Source: Candidatus Zixiibacteriota bacterium
GTDB taxonomy: Bacteria; Zixibacteria; MSB-5A5; GN15; PGXB01
DNA length: 33,846 nt
Direction of reading: 5' to 3'
Assembly (NCBI GenBank): GCA_040753495.1
Contig: JBFMEF010000141.1
Span: 1 to 33,846 of the forward strand
Below the pieces are notes generated by a model, which saw nothing but the letters and a program-made list of their open reading frames with translations, ran no database searches and was not told the origin of the DNA. Position numbers and translations under genes: made by a program. This document shows positions 22,991 through 31,500 of the stretch, in pieces; position 1 is the stretch's first letter, and every line of letters starts with the position of its first letter.

Positions 22991-24360
22991 GTATCAGGAT
23001 TCTGGTTGCCGATGATGACGCCAGCCTGCGGCGGGTAATTCAATATAAACTGAAGCAAAAGGGGTACGATGTGTCGGTCGTTGCCGATGGCACTGCCGCC
23101 CTGGCGGAACTGGCGCAGAACCGGTACGACCTTTTTCTCTCCGATATCCGTATGCCCGGCATCGACGGGATGGAACTTCTCGAAAAGACCAAACAGATTC
23201 AGAACGACCTGGAGATAATCCTGATGACGGCTCACGGTACCGTCGCCATGGCGGTGGCGGCGGTGAAAGCGGGGGCGTTTGATTACCTCACCAAGCCGTT
23301 TGATGACGAGCAGCTCTTTGTCGCTATTGATAAAGCCCTCAAATTCCGCAAACTGGAAGACGAGAACAAACTTCTCCGGGAGCAACTGAGCGGAAAAGAA
23401 TATTTCAAAAATATTGTCGGCGTCTCCAAACCGTTTAAAGACCTGATGGCTCTGGTGGAGAAAGTGGCGCCATCCGATGCCACTATTCTTCTGACCGGAG
23501 AATCGGGCACTGGCAAGGAGGTTATCGCGCGCGCCATCCATTACAAAAGCCCGCGGTACAATAAACCGTTTGTCGCCGTCAACTGCGCCGCTATCCCGAA
23601 AGAATTGATAGAATCGGAACTGTTCGGACATATCAAAGGAGCCTTCACCGGTGCCATCAAAGATAAGAGAGGTAAATTCGAACTGGCTGACGGCGGGACA
23701 CTTCTTCTCGATGAAATAAGCGAACTTTCCACCGCACTGCAGGCGAAACTTCTGCGAGTAATCCAGGAGCGGCTAATCGAGCCGGTCGGAGCCGAGAAGG
23801 GGAAAGAAATCGATATCCGTCTTATCGCCGCCACCAACGTTGACCTGAAAGGGCGGGTGGCTGACGGCAAATTTCGCGAAGACCTGTACTATCGCCTCAA
23901 TATTATTCCAATACATATCCCGCCGCTTCGCGAGCGACCCGATGATATCCCGGCGCTGGTCAGGCAGTTCTTGAAACGGTTCAGCCCGGAGCAGAGTATC
24001 GAAATCGATGACCGTCTGATGAAACAGCTGCAGGCGCACCCCTGGCGCGGCAATATCCGGGAACTGGAAAACCTGATGGAGCGGATGGTGATTCTCCGGA
24101 AAGGGAACCGTCTCACCACCGGCGACCTTCCGCCCGATTTCGGGGAACCGGTTAGGGCGAAGGAGACGATAGCGGCAAACCCGTTAAGTACCCTTTCTTT
24201 TCATGAGGCGGAGAAGCAGTTGATACTCTCGGCGCTGGAACGGTTCAACTGGAACCGCTCCAAGGCGGCGGAATTTCTTAAAATCCCCCGCCATATCCTG
24301 ATTTACAGAATGAAAAAATACGCGATTACCGAGGATAAATCGGACAACACTGCCGATTAG
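22987..24360 (+). CDS. Sigma-54-dependent response regulator (NtrC family)
   Basis: A 457-residue activator. The receiver domain (1-120) has the phospho-acceptor Asp53 (L-S-D-I-R-M-P-G) and Lys103 (T-K-P-F). The AAA+ domain (about 142-365) has Walker A G-E-S-G-T-G-K-E (171-178), the sigma-54 contact loop G-A-F-T-G-A (218-223) and Walker B L-L-L-D-E-I (239-244); an arginine-finger-like R-E-D-L-Y-Y-R-L follows. The C-terminal Fis-type helix-turn-helix (about 410-448) includes N-W-N-R-S-K-A-A-E-F-L. The intact GAFTGA means it should activate sigma-54 polymerase. It partners with the overlapping kinase. Likely targets include the divergent TRASH genes (inference from position and palindromes). 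Confidence 0.95.
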   Translation: MSIRILVADDDASLRRVIQYKLKQKGYDVSVVADGTAALAELAQNRYDLFLSDIRMPGIDGMELLEKTKQIQNDLEIILMTAHGTVAMAVAAVKAGAFDYLTKPFDDEQLFVAIDKALKFRKLEDENKLLREQLSGKEYFKNIVGVSKPFKDLMALVEKVAPSDATILLTGESGTGKEVIARAIHYKSPRYNKPFVAVNCAAIPKELIESELFGHIKGAFTGAIKDKRGKFELADGGTLLLDEISELSTALQAKLLRVIQERLIEPVGAEKGKEIDIRLIAATNVDLKGRVADGKFREDLYYRLNIIPIHIPPLRERPDDIPALVRQFLKRFSPEQSIEIDDRLMKQLQAHPWRGNIRELENLMERMVILRKGNRLTTGDLPPDFGEPVRAKETIAANPLSTLSFHEAEKQLILSALERFNWNRSKAAEFLKIPRHILIYRMKKYAITEDKSDNTAD

Positions 24361-24368
24361 AAAGCGCT

Positions 24369-25319
24369 ATGCCCCTCGATAAGAAAAAAGTTCTGAAAAA
24401 TATCTTCGGATGGCTTATCGCCGGACTGATTTTCTATATCCTCTTTAAGACCATTTATAGTCATCGGGCCGAGCTGTCGCAGTGGAAATGGCGTATCGAC
24501 TGGTTTAATGCGGTCGTTTCCATTGTTACCTTGATGGCGGCATATCTCTGCGGAAGCCAGGGATGGCGCGCTGTCATTGCCGGCTTCGGAATCAAAATTA
24601 AACTGCATGAAGCGTTCCGGGTGGTCTATCTGGCGAATCTGGGACGGTATATTCCCGGCAAGGTCTGGCAGGTGGTCGGGATGGTCGGTCTTGCCAAGGA
24701 AGTACAAGTCCCGCCACAGGTGGCGCTGGCTTCGTTTGCGCTGGTGCAGGGGTACGCCCTTCCGGCCGCCTTTCTTCTGATACCGGCGACGCTCGGGCTG
24801 GATGCCCTTCCCAAATCAATGGAGGTCATGCGGAATATCCTGTATATATTTATGTCCGCCACAGTTCTTTTGTTTCTCTTCCTCTTCTTTAAGCCGGATG
24901 GTCTCAATTGGGCGCTCAATAAAATTCTGAAACTGTTCAGGCAGGAACCGGTGAAGTACCGTCCCAGCCTGCAGAACCGTCTGGAGATCTTCCTCTGGTA
25001 TCTTCTCAACTGGACCCTCTTTGGTATCTCTTTTCATTTCTTCCTGCGGGCGCTTCTTGCCGACACCAGCCTCCCGTTTATCTATTCCACCGGCGCCTAT
25101 ATCACGGGCTATATTCTGGGATATATCGCCTTTCTTTCGCCGGCCGGCCTGGGAATTAGGGAGGGGGTTCTTTCGGCGGTGCTGGCGGTGAAACTGGGGG
25201 GACCGCTGGCGGCATCGATTGCGATTATCAACCGTGTCTGGATAACCATCGCCGAAGTGATTATTACGCTTCTGGCGCTGGGGACATACCGGCTGAAGAA
25301 GCACAACAATCCTCTTTAG
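24369..25319 (+). CDS. UPF0104 / lysylphosphatidylglycerol-synthase-like membrane protein
   Basis: A 316-residue integral membrane protein with about seven to eight helices. The family words are Y-L-A-N-L-G-R-Y-I-P-G-K-V-W-Q (about 88-102) and S-P-A-G-L-G-I-R-E-G (near 256-265), as in the LPG-synthase-TM family (flippase-like part of MprF, AglD-type proteins). The catalytic aminoacyl-transfer domain of MprF is absent, so a lipid or polyprenyl-lipid translocation role is a family-level guess. It starts only 8 bp after the regulator stop, so it is likely the third gene of the two-component operon. This link to membrane-lipid handling hints at an envelope-stress role. Confidence 0.82.
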   Translation: MPLDKKKVLKNIFGWLIAGLIFYILFKTIYSHRAELSQWKWRIDWFNAVVSIVTLMAAYLCGSQGWRAVIAGFGIKIKLHEAFRVVYLANLGRYIPGKVWQVVGMVGLAKEVQVPPQVALASFALVQGYALPAAFLLIPATLGLDALPKSMEVMRNILYIFMSATVLLFLFLFFKPDGLNWALNKILKLFRQEPVKYRPSLQNRLEIFLWYLLNWTLFGISFHFFLRALLADTSLPFIYSTGAYITGYILGYIAFLSPAGLGIREGVLSAVLAVKLGGPLAASIAIINRVWITIAEVIITLLALGTYRLKKHNNPL

Positions 25320-25339
25320 AGAATAAGCAAGAGGATGCG

Positions 25340-25425
25340 TTTGGTCCTGTCTCCGCCGGGGACGGATTCCAGGACGTTTAAACCGTCTCACCTCAGTCAG
25401 GTCTCAGCCTGCGAGACCCTCATCT
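25340..25425. repeat. Palindromic repeats downstream of the UPF0104 gene
   Basis: GGTCTC-AGCCTGC-GAGACC (25400-25418) is related to the GGTCTCATCCTG hairpin at 9694. A GTCTCCGCC...GGGGACGG-type word and GGATTCCAG precede it. The remainder of the 310-bp gap (25320-25629) contains AT-rich DNA and the promoter of the next gene; no coding sequence is seen. Confidence 0.6.
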
Positions 25426-25565
25426 CCAATCCTCTTTACCCCCAACATCTTATCTTTGTCCCAATTACAATGCCTTCCAAAAACATTGGTATCATAGACA
25501 AAATCGGTAAATGTTCCGCTCCTGTCAAAATCCTGTAAAATCTTATAATTTATCCATTTATCCCA

Positions 25566-25594
25566 TTGCCGAAATGCCGAAAAATTGTTATAAT
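25566..25594 (+). promoter_or_regulatory. Candidate sigma-70 promoter of the aminotransferase gene
   Basis: TTGCCG (25566-25571), 17 bp, then a perfect TATAAT (25589-25594); the leader to the ATG would be about 29 nt, and contains AAAGGAG seven bases before the start. Confidence 0.55.
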
Positions 25595-25629
25595 TAGAGG
25601 CTTATAAATTAAGATAAAGGAGTCCAAGC

Positions 25630-26910
25630 ATGTCTATCACGCTCAAAGATAAAGCCCTCATCGGATTCTCCCCGCTTCCTGACAACGAAGTCTTTGATAT
25701 CGAAGATATCTACGGCGCCAAGCATTACCGTCGCCTCAAAACAGTCGTTCGCAAAACTCAGGGCGCCTGGCTTTACACCCAGGACGGCCGCAAAATTCTT
25801 GACTGCCTCGCCGCTTACAGCGCCGCCAACCCGGGGCATCATCATCCCAAAATTGTCGATGCCCTTATCCGGGCCTTGCAGGAAAATTACGCCTCGGTCA
25901 TCTCCAATGTGGTCTTTACCGATGTCCTGGCGCTATTCCTCAAGAAGGTCGCGGAACTGGTGCCGCAACTCGGTCCGCGGTTCGGCAACAACGGTAACAA
26001 GGTGCTTCCGAAAAACGGCGGAGTCGAGTCGGTAGAGACTTCCATTAAACTTGCCCGCTATTACGGCTGGAAGGAAAAAGGGATTCCGGATGGCAAGCAG
26101 GAGATAATTGTCTTCGAGAACAACTTCCATGGCCGGATGATTACCATTGTCTCTTTCTCGACCAGTCAGAAATACAAAGAAGGGTTTGGACCGCTTACTC
26201 CCGGTTTCAAAATCGCCCGTTACGGAAGTCTTGAAGATACCGAAAAACTGATTACTCCCAACACCTGCGCCATTCTGGTTGAACCGATGCAGGGTGAGGG
26301 GGGAATGTATCAGCCGCCGCAAGGTTTCCTGAAAGGGCTCCGCGAACTGGCTGACAAACACAATCTTCTCCTGATTTTTGATGAAATCCAGGTTGGCTTG
26401 GGACGGACCGGCAAACGGTTCTGCTTTGAGCATGAAAATGTTATCCCCGATGCCGTCGTTCTCGGCAAAGCGATAGCCGGCGGGATGGTGCCGGTGTCGG
26501 TGATGGTCACCAACCGGGCTCTGATGGATAAAGTTTTCCAGCCGGGACATGACGGCTCCACTTTCGGCGGATACCCGCTTGCCTGCGCCGCCGGAATCGC
26601 CGCTCTCGACGTAATGGTGGAGGAGCGTCTGGCGGAGCGCGCCGCCGAGACCGGCAGAATCCTAAAGAAAAGAATCCTCGATATCGCCGCCCGCAGTTCG
26701 CATGTCAAAGAGGTGCGCGGTGAAGGGCTCTTTATCGGCATCGAGATGAAAAACGGCGACGCCATGGTGTACTGCGAGAAACTTCTCCAGCATGATATGC
26801 TCTGCAACGACAGTCATCACCACACCATCCGGATTTCGCCCCCGCTTATAATTAACGATGATGAGGTCGATTATATCGCCGACCGTCTGGAAAGGGTCCT
26901 GGTAGGATAA
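25630..26910 (+). CDS. rocD: Class III aminotransferase, ornithine aminotransferase-like
   Basis: PLP enzyme that likely moves the delta-amino group of ornithine to 2-oxoglutarate, giving glutamate semialdehyde/P5C. Family marks are K-N-G-G-V-E-S-V-E-T-S-I-K-L-A-R (substrate/PLP region), N-N-F-H-G-R, L-I-F-D-E-I-Q-V-G-L-G-R-T-G-K (PLP-nitrogen Asp) and L-G-K-A-I-A-G-G with the Schiff-base Lys280. Length 426. The substrate could instead be acetylornithine, lysine or 4-aminobutyrate; G-G-M-V-P-V-S after the Lys resembles ornithine aminotransferases (which have P-V-S-A). A P5C dehydrogenase encoded in the same window makes ornithine breakdown sensible. Own promoter and terminator, so monocistronic. 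Confidence 0.78.
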   Translation: MSITLKDKALIGFSPLPDNEVFDIEDIYGAKHYRRLKTVVRKTQGAWLYTQDGRKILDCLAAYSAANPGHHHPKIVDALIRALQENYASVISNVVFTDVLALFLKKVAELVPQLGPRFGNNGNKVLPKNGGVESVETSIKLARYYGWKEKGIPDGKQEIIVFENNFHGRMITIVSFSTSQKYKEGFGPLTPGFKIARYGSLEDTEKLITPNTCAILVEPMQGEGGMYQPPQGFLKGLRELADKHNLLLIFDEIQVGLGRTGKRFCFEHENVIPDAVVLGKAIAGGMVPVSVMVTNRALMDKVFQPGHDGSTFGGYPLACAAGIAALDVMVEERLAERAAETGRILKKRILDIAARSSHVKEVRGEGLFIGIEMKNGDAMVYCEKLLQHDMLCNDSHHHTIRISPPLIINDDEVDYIADRLERVLVG

Positions 26911-26915
26911 TTTAT

Positions 26916-26940
26916 CCAACCGAATCGCCGGTTGGTTTGT
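26916..26940 (+). terminator. Hairpin terminator of the aminotransferase gene
   Basis: CCAACCG (26916-26922) pairs with CGGTTGG (26929-26935), six-base loop, followed by TTTGTATAAAT. It starts 6 bp after the stop; the T-run is short. Confidence 0.55.
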
Positions 26941-26973
26941 ATAAATAAAGAACCCCTCTTAGTATACCCGATG

Positions 26974-27006
26974 CGCCCTGTGACGAAAGTCGCAGGGCGT
27001 TTTTTT
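26974..27006 (+). terminator. Strong second terminator before the SUF operon
   Basis: An 11-bp stem with one G-T pair (CGCCCTGTGAC at 26974-26984 with GTCGCAGGGCG at 26989-26999), a GAAA tetraloop, then seven T. With the preceding hairpin it forms a tandem terminator insulating the SUF promoter. Confidence 0.85.
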
Positions 27007-27108
27007 GTGCAAAGAAAGATAGTAAGCGACTGAATTATAATAATTTGGAGAAAATATTGGATTAATGGAACCAAAAATGATATTTTTCGTTTTATTTCAA
27101 TATAATTC

Positions 27109-27137
27109 TTTACTTTTTTGTAATGATTTTGTATAAT
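27109..27137 (+). promoter_or_regulatory. Promoter of the rrf2-suf operon
   Basis: TTTACT (27109-27114), exactly 17 bp, then a perfect TATAAT (27132-27137) in very AT-rich DNA, 28 bp before the Rrf2 start. No comparable promoter was noticed in the tightly packed genes downstream, so one transcript may cover rrf2 to sufT. I did not find a convincing IscR-type operator. Confidence 0.62.
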
Positions 27138-27165
27138 AGGTTGGAAGTTAACTGAGGAACTGTAT

Positions 27166-27654
27166 ATGAAAGTAACGGCACTTGAAGAATATGGGCTCCG
27201 CTGCATGATTCTTCTGGCTAAAAGTAATCAATCGATGACTCTTCCGGAAATCAGCGCTAAGGAAGGGTTGTCGTTGCCCTATGCCGGCAAACTCCTGATG
27301 ATTCTCAAGCAAGCCGGGCTGGTGAAGGCGGTCCGGGGACGGCGCGGCGGGTATGTTCTCTCTAAACCGTCGCAGGAGATTACCCTCAGCGAGATTTTTG
27401 CCGCCCTGGGGGAGCCGGTATTCGGGCCGACCCACTGCGAGCGATACAGCGGTGACGGCGATTGCTGCGTACATACTGAAGATTGCACGGTTCGCGATGT
27501 CTGGGGCGCTTTCAATGAATTTGTCAGCGGCTATCTGGACCGGGTCAATCTGGCGGAACTGGCCAACGGGAAAAAAGAATTGAAAATCAACTCCGATGCA
27601 AACCCGGAAGAACACAAGTCAATCAAACCGGAGAATAACATCTTAAATTCATAG
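27166..27654 (+). CDS. Rrf2-family regulator, probable Fe-S sensor of the SUF operon
   Basis: A winged-helix DNA-binding protein of the Rrf2/IscR/SufR type, 162 residues. The helix-turn-helix spans about 25-52 (L-P-E-I-S-A-K-E-G-L-S-L-P-Y-A-G-K-L-L), and the wing reads G-R-R-G-G-Y-V-L-S (58-66). The cluster-binding region has Cys91, Cys100, Cys101 and Cys107. E. coli IscR has its ligands at Cys92, 98 and 104, so a [2Fe-2S] cluster is likely, with altered spacing. The C-terminal 30 residues are charged and probably disordered. It sits first in the operon, 8 bp before sufC, as expected of a local repressor that reports Fe-S status. Confidence 0.88.
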   Translation: MKVTALEEYGLRCMILLAKSNQSMTLPEISAKEGLSLPYAGKLLMILKQAGLVKAVRGRRGGYVLSKPSQEITLSEIFAALGEPVFGPTHCERYSGDGDCCVHTEDCTVRDVWGAFNEFVSGYLDRVNLAELANGKKELKINSDANPEEHKSIKPENNILNS

Positions 27655-27662
27655 AGGAAGCG

Positions 27663-28436
27663 ATGAACGAGAAAAAAGTAATTTTTGACTTTAAGAATAT
27701 CCATGTCGAAGTGGAAGGGAAAGAGGTTGTTAAAGGTGTTACCCTGGAGATGCGCCAGGGGGAGAAGCATGCCCTGATGGGTCCTAACGGCTCCGGCAAA
27801 TCAAGCCTTGCCAACGCCCTCGCCGGGCATCCCAATTACACCATAACCAAGGGTGAAGCCTATATCAACGGAAGAAATCTTCTGGAGATGGATGCCACCG
27901 AGCGCGCCCGGGCGGGACTTTTCCTTGCCTTCCAGTATCCCCTGGCGATACCGGGGGTGACGGTCGCCAATTTCCTTCGTTCCGCCTTGAAATCGAAATA
28001 CAACGGCGATGAAAATATCCTGCGGGATTTCCGCAAAGAACTCACTGATAAATTCCAATCGCTTGATATCGACAAAGCCTTTGCCACCCGTTATCTGAAT
28101 GACGGTTTCTCCGGCGGCGAGAAGAAGCGGATTGAGATTCTTCAGATGGCAATGCTCAAACCGCAGGTTTGCCTCTTGGATGAAACCGACTCCGGGCTTG
28201 ATATCGATGCCCTTCGGATTGTCTCCCAGGGGATTAATCATTATGCCCCCAAAGACGGCGCGGTTCTTCTGGTGACCCACTACCAGCGGATGCTCAACTA
28301 TGTCAAACCGGACAAGGTGCATGTGATGATGGCCGGGCAGATTGTCCGCTCCGGCGGACCGGAACTTGCCCTGCAACTGGAAGAGCAGGGTTACGACTGG
28401 ATCGAAAAAGAAGTAATGAAAGCAGTCGAGGTCTAA
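27663..28436 (+). CDS. sufC: Fe-S assembly ATPase SufC
   Basis: ABC-type ATPase of the SufBCD scaffold, which builds Fe-S clusters on the complex. Walker A is G-P-N-G-S-G-K-S (40-47), the signature motif S-G-G-E-K-K-R starts at Ser150, and Walker B/D-loop is [11 protein letters not shown] (170-180). The D-E-T-D-S-G-L-D form is typical of SufC. The length of 257 fits. AGAGGAAG precedes the ATG; sufB starts one base after its stop. Confidence 0.97.
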   Translation: MNEKKVIFDFKNIHVEVEGKEVVKGVTLEMRQGEKHALMGPNGSGKSSLANALAGHPNYTITKGEAYINGRNLLEMDATERARAGLFLAFQYPLAIPGVTVANFLRSALKSKYNGDENILRDFRKELTDKFQSLDIDKAFATRYLNDGFSGGEKKRIEILQMAMLKPQVCLLDETDSGLDIDALRIVSQGINHYAPKDGAVLLVTHYQRMLNYVKPDKVHVMMAGQIVRSGGPELALQLEEQGYDWIEKEVMKAVEV

Positions 28437-28437
28437 A

Positions 28438-29868
28438 ATGGAAGAAACTCAGAATAAGAATGCCCAGGTCATAGATATCGGCGACAACTACGCCGAAAAG
28501 TACGGCTTCCGTGACCCGGAGGAATATTTCCATAAAGGGGCCAAGGGAATCAGCCACGAAGTGGTGGAGATGATTTCTCGGATGAAAAAAGAACCGGACT
28601 GGATGCGCGATTTTCGCCATAAAGCGCTCGATATTTTCTATTCCAAGCCGATGCCGAAATGGGGCAATACGGAACTTCTCAACTCCATCAACTTTGATGA
28701 TATCTATTACTATATCAAGCCGATTGAAGCCCAGGGGAAGTCGTGGGACGATGTCCCCGAATATATCAAGAAGACTTTCGACCGTCTGGGGATTCCGGAG
28801 GCGGAGCGGAAATTCCTTGCCGGGGTAACCGCCCAGTACGAGTCAGAGGTGGTCTATCACTCTTTCAAGGAAGACCTGGAAAAGCAGGGGGTGATATTTC
28901 TTGATATGGATAGCGGCTTGCGCCAGCATGAGGAGATAGTCAAGAAATATTTCGCTACTGTCATTCCTCCCCATGATAATAAATTCGCCGCTTTGAATTC
29001 GGCTGTCTGGTCGGGCGGGTCGTTTATCTATGTGCCGCCGGGACTTGATGTCAAAATTCCGCTTCAGGCATATTTCCGCATCAATGCCGAGAATATGGGG
29101 CAGTTCGAGCGGACGTTGATAATTGCCGATAAAGGCTCGCGGGTGCATTATATCGAAGGATGTACCGCGCCGGTCTATTCGACCAACTCGCTCCATTCGG
29201 CCGTAGTGGAACTTCTGGCGCTCGACGGCGCCTATATTCGTTACACCACTATTCAGAACTGGGCGCATAATATTTTCAATCTGGTGACCAAACGGGCGGT
29301 GGCGCATAAAAACGCCACGGTGGAGTGGGTTGACGGGAATATCGGCTCCCGTTTGACCATGAAATTCCCGGCCGTCTATCTGGTGGGCGAAGGGGCAAAG
29401 GGGGAGATTCTCTCTATCGCGTTTGCCGGAAATGGCCAGCATCAGGATGCCGGCGCCAAAGCGATTCATGCCGCGCCCAACACCAGTTCCCGCATAACAT
29501 CCAAATCAATCTCCAAAGGCGGTGGAAGAGCCTCTTATCGCGGTCTGGTGAAGGTCTATCCCAACGCCACCAAAAGCAAAGTTTCGGTGGAATGTGACGC
29601 TCTCTTGATTGACGGCGCCTCTCGCTCCGACACCTATCCCACAATGGAAATTGATGCCGACGAGGTCCGGATTGAGCATGAGGCGCGAGTCAGTAAGGTC
29701 GCCGAGGAGCAGATTTTCTATCTGACCAGCCGCGGCTTGACTGAAGATGAAGCCCGTTTGCTCATCATCAACGGCTTTATTGAACCGTTCACCAAAGAAC
29801 TTCCGATGGAGTATGCGGTGGAATTGAACCGTTTGATTGAACTTGAAATGGAAGGGTCGGTAGGGTGA
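28438..29868 (+). CDS. sufB: Fe-S scaffold subunit SufB
   Basis: Beta-helix core subunit of the SufBCD scaffold that receives sulfur and assembles the cluster. Key residues of the E. coli protein have clear equivalents: Cys242 (I-E-G-C-T-A-P; sulfur entry, E. coli Cys254), Cys386 (V-E-C-D-A-L-L; Cys405), and His414/Glu415 (I-E-H-E-A; His433/Glu434). The 28-residue Cys-His spacing is unchanged. Length 476, near the family's usual size. GAGG precedes the ATG; the stop overlaps the sufD start by one base. Confidence 0.97.
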   Translation: MEETQNKNAQVIDIGDNYAEKYGFRDPEEYFHKGAKGISHEVVEMISRMKKEPDWMRDFRHKALDIFYSKPMPKWGNTELLNSINFDDIYYYIKPIEAQGKSWDDVPEYIKKTFDRLGIPEAERKFLAGVTAQYESEVVYHSFKEDLEKQGVIFLDMDSGLRQHEEIVKKYFATVIPPHDNKFAALNSAVWSGGSFIYVPPGLDVKIPLQAYFRINAENMGQFERTLIIADKGSRVHYIEGCTAPVYSTNSLHSAVVELLALDGAYIRYTTIQNWAHNIFNLVTKRAVAHKNATVEWVDGNIGSRLTMKFPAVYLVGEGAKGEILSIAFAGNGQHQDAGAKAIHAAPNTSSRITSKSISKGGGRASYRGLVKVYPNATKSKVSVECDALLIDGASRSDTYPTMEIDADEVRIEHEARVSKVAEEQIFYLTSRGLTEDEARLLIINGFIEPFTKELPMEYAVELNRLIELEMEGSVG

Positions 29869-31178
29869 TGAATATAACTACAGATACTACCACAGTTGCA
29901 AAAGACAGGATAGATTTCAGGCCGATTCAGACTAATGAACCGGAATGGATTTACCGGCTTCGCAAGAACGCCTGGGAGAAATATCTTGAGCTTCCGCTTC
30001 CGGAAAGAGTCCAGAATATCTGGCGGTACACCGCGCCGGAATCTTTCTTGGCTAAGAATATTGACGCTTTGATGAACCTTTATCCGGTCGTGCCCGATGG
30101 CAGCAACGGCAAACCGTATCCGGTTACGCCTGAGTATGCCGCTATCGGCTACAATCTCGATAATCGGATGACCGTGACCAAGCTGACTCCGGAGACTTCC
30201 GCCAAAGGGGTAATCTTCAAAGATATCTACTCGGCGCTTCGCGAGAACGAGGGATTTGCCGGGCGCTTTCTGGGGAAACTGGTCGGCTCTTCATTCGGCA
30301 AATTTGAAGCCCTTAATCTCGCCCTGTGGAATACCGGCTTCTTTCTTTATATCCCGGATAATACTGTTATCGAGAAACCGATTCTGATGAACCGTCACCC
30401 CGGCGGTCAGTTCACCATGGGACGGTTGCTGGTGGTGGTCGGGCGGAATTCCGAAGTTACCGTTATCGATGATTACGCTGGCGAATGCCGTCTGGAAGAC
30501 CCCTCGGCAAACAGCGTGGTTGAAATTTTTGTCGGGGACTCCTCGCGGGTGCGTTATGTTAACCTGCAGCGGCTCTCTTCGAAATGCACGTCTTACATTA
30601 CCCAGCGCGGACAGGTGGAGACGGGCGGCTCCCTCTATTCGATATTCGGCGCTATGGGCGGTTCGCTTTCCAAGGTCAATGCCGGGACGATTCTGAACGG
30701 CAAAGGCGCTGACAGCCGGATGTACGGCGTCCTCTTCGGCGACGAAGCCCGGCATTTCGATTATCATACTATGCATCATCATAAGGCAAGCGAGTCGTTT
30801 TCCAATATCGATTTTAAAGTAATTCTGAAAGATAAAGCCAATTCCGCCTATACCGGGCTTATCAGAATTGAAAAAGAGACAGCCAATTGTGAAGCCTATC
30901 AGGAGAACCGCAATCTTCTCCTGAATAAGGGAACGCGGGCGGAATCGATACCGGAACTGGAGATTCTCGCCGACCAGGTGCGCTGCACCCACGGCGCCAC
31001 TATGGGACCAATCGACCCGGAGATGCTTTTCTATCTGGAGAGCCGCGGTGTGGCGCGCTCCGAGGCGGTCAAAATGATTGTTGGCGGCTTTGTCGAACCG
31101 ACCATCAGCCAGATTCCCTCCGACCTGCAGCCGCTATTGCGCAATCTGGTCTTGGACAAACTGGGGAGCGAATTATGA
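29868..31178 (+). CDS. sufD: Fe-S scaffold subunit SufD
   Basis: Partner of SufB in the scaffold, same beta-helix fold with diverged N-terminus (436 residues). The interface histidine that in E. coli (His360) helps hold the nascent cluster is His375 here, in R-C-T-H-G-A-T-M-G-P. The C-terminal family region L-F-Y-L-E-S-R-G-V follows. I start at the ATG at 29868, whose A is the last base of the sufB stop; an in-frame GTG at 29865 is possible. Its stop overlaps the Rieske ferredoxin start by 4 bp. Confidence 0.95.
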   Translation: MNITTDTTTVAKDRIDFRPIQTNEPEWIYRLRKNAWEKYLELPLPERVQNIWRYTAPESFLAKNIDALMNLYPVVPDGSNGKPYPVTPEYAAIGYNLDNRMTVTKLTPETSAKGVIFKDIYSALRENEGFAGRFLGKLVGSSFGKFEALNLALWNTGFFLYIPDNTVIEKPILMNRHPGGQFTMGRLLVVVGRNSEVTVIDDYAGECRLEDPSANSVVEIFVGDSSRVRYVNLQRLSSKCTSYITQRGQVETGGSLYSIFGAMGGSLSKVNAGTILNGKGADSRMYGVLFGDEARHFDYHTMHHHKASESFSNIDFKVILKDKANSAYTGLIRIEKETANCEAYQENRNLLLNKGTRAESIPELEILADQVRCTHGATMGPIDPEMLFYLESRGVARSEAVKMIVGGFVEPTISQIPSDLQPLLRNLVLDKLGSEL

Positions 31179-31492
31179 TAGGGCAATATCTGCGGCTCTG
31201 CGGCGAGAAAGAACTTGCCGAAGGGCAGATGCGCGAGTTTCATCTCAACGGCAAAGATATCATTCTGCTCAAAGTTCAGGGGAAATTTTACGCCCTCGAC
31301 AATCTCTGTACCCATGACGGCGGCGACCTGAGCGGCGGTGATATAATTGACGGCGAAATCGAGTGCCCCCGTCACGGCGCCCGTTTCAATATCCAAACCG
31401 GCGCCGCCACCCGTTTTCCGGCGGTGGTCGGTATCGGCACTTATGACGTCAAAATCGAAAATGGTGAAATCTATCTGGCTCTGCCGGAATAA
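31175..31492 (+). CDS. Rieske-type [2Fe-2S] ferredoxin within the SUF operon
   Basis: A 105-residue soluble Rieske protein. The cluster motif is Cys45-x-His47 and Cys64-x2-His67 (C-T-H-D-G and C-P-R-H-G), separated by 16 residues, as in Rieske ferredoxins of dioxygenase systems. There is no membrane anchor. The start overlaps sufD by 4 bp, so translation is coupled, and sufS begins 8 bp after it. Its place in the operon suggests it supplies electrons for cluster assembly or is an early client; neither is proven. Known relatives otherwise work with oxygenases, which are absent here. Confidence 0.92.
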   Translation: MIGQYLRLCGEKELAEGQMREFHLNGKDIILLKVQGKFYALDNLCTHDGGDLSGGDIIDGEIECPRHGARFNIQTGAATRFPAVVGIGTYDVKIENGEIYLALPE

Positions 31493-31500
31493 GGGGTCGC

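Noticed and set aside
22840-23631. 263-residue minus-strand open frame in the kinase/regulator genes
   Set aside because: Antisense to two genes with complete motifs; no domain of its own.
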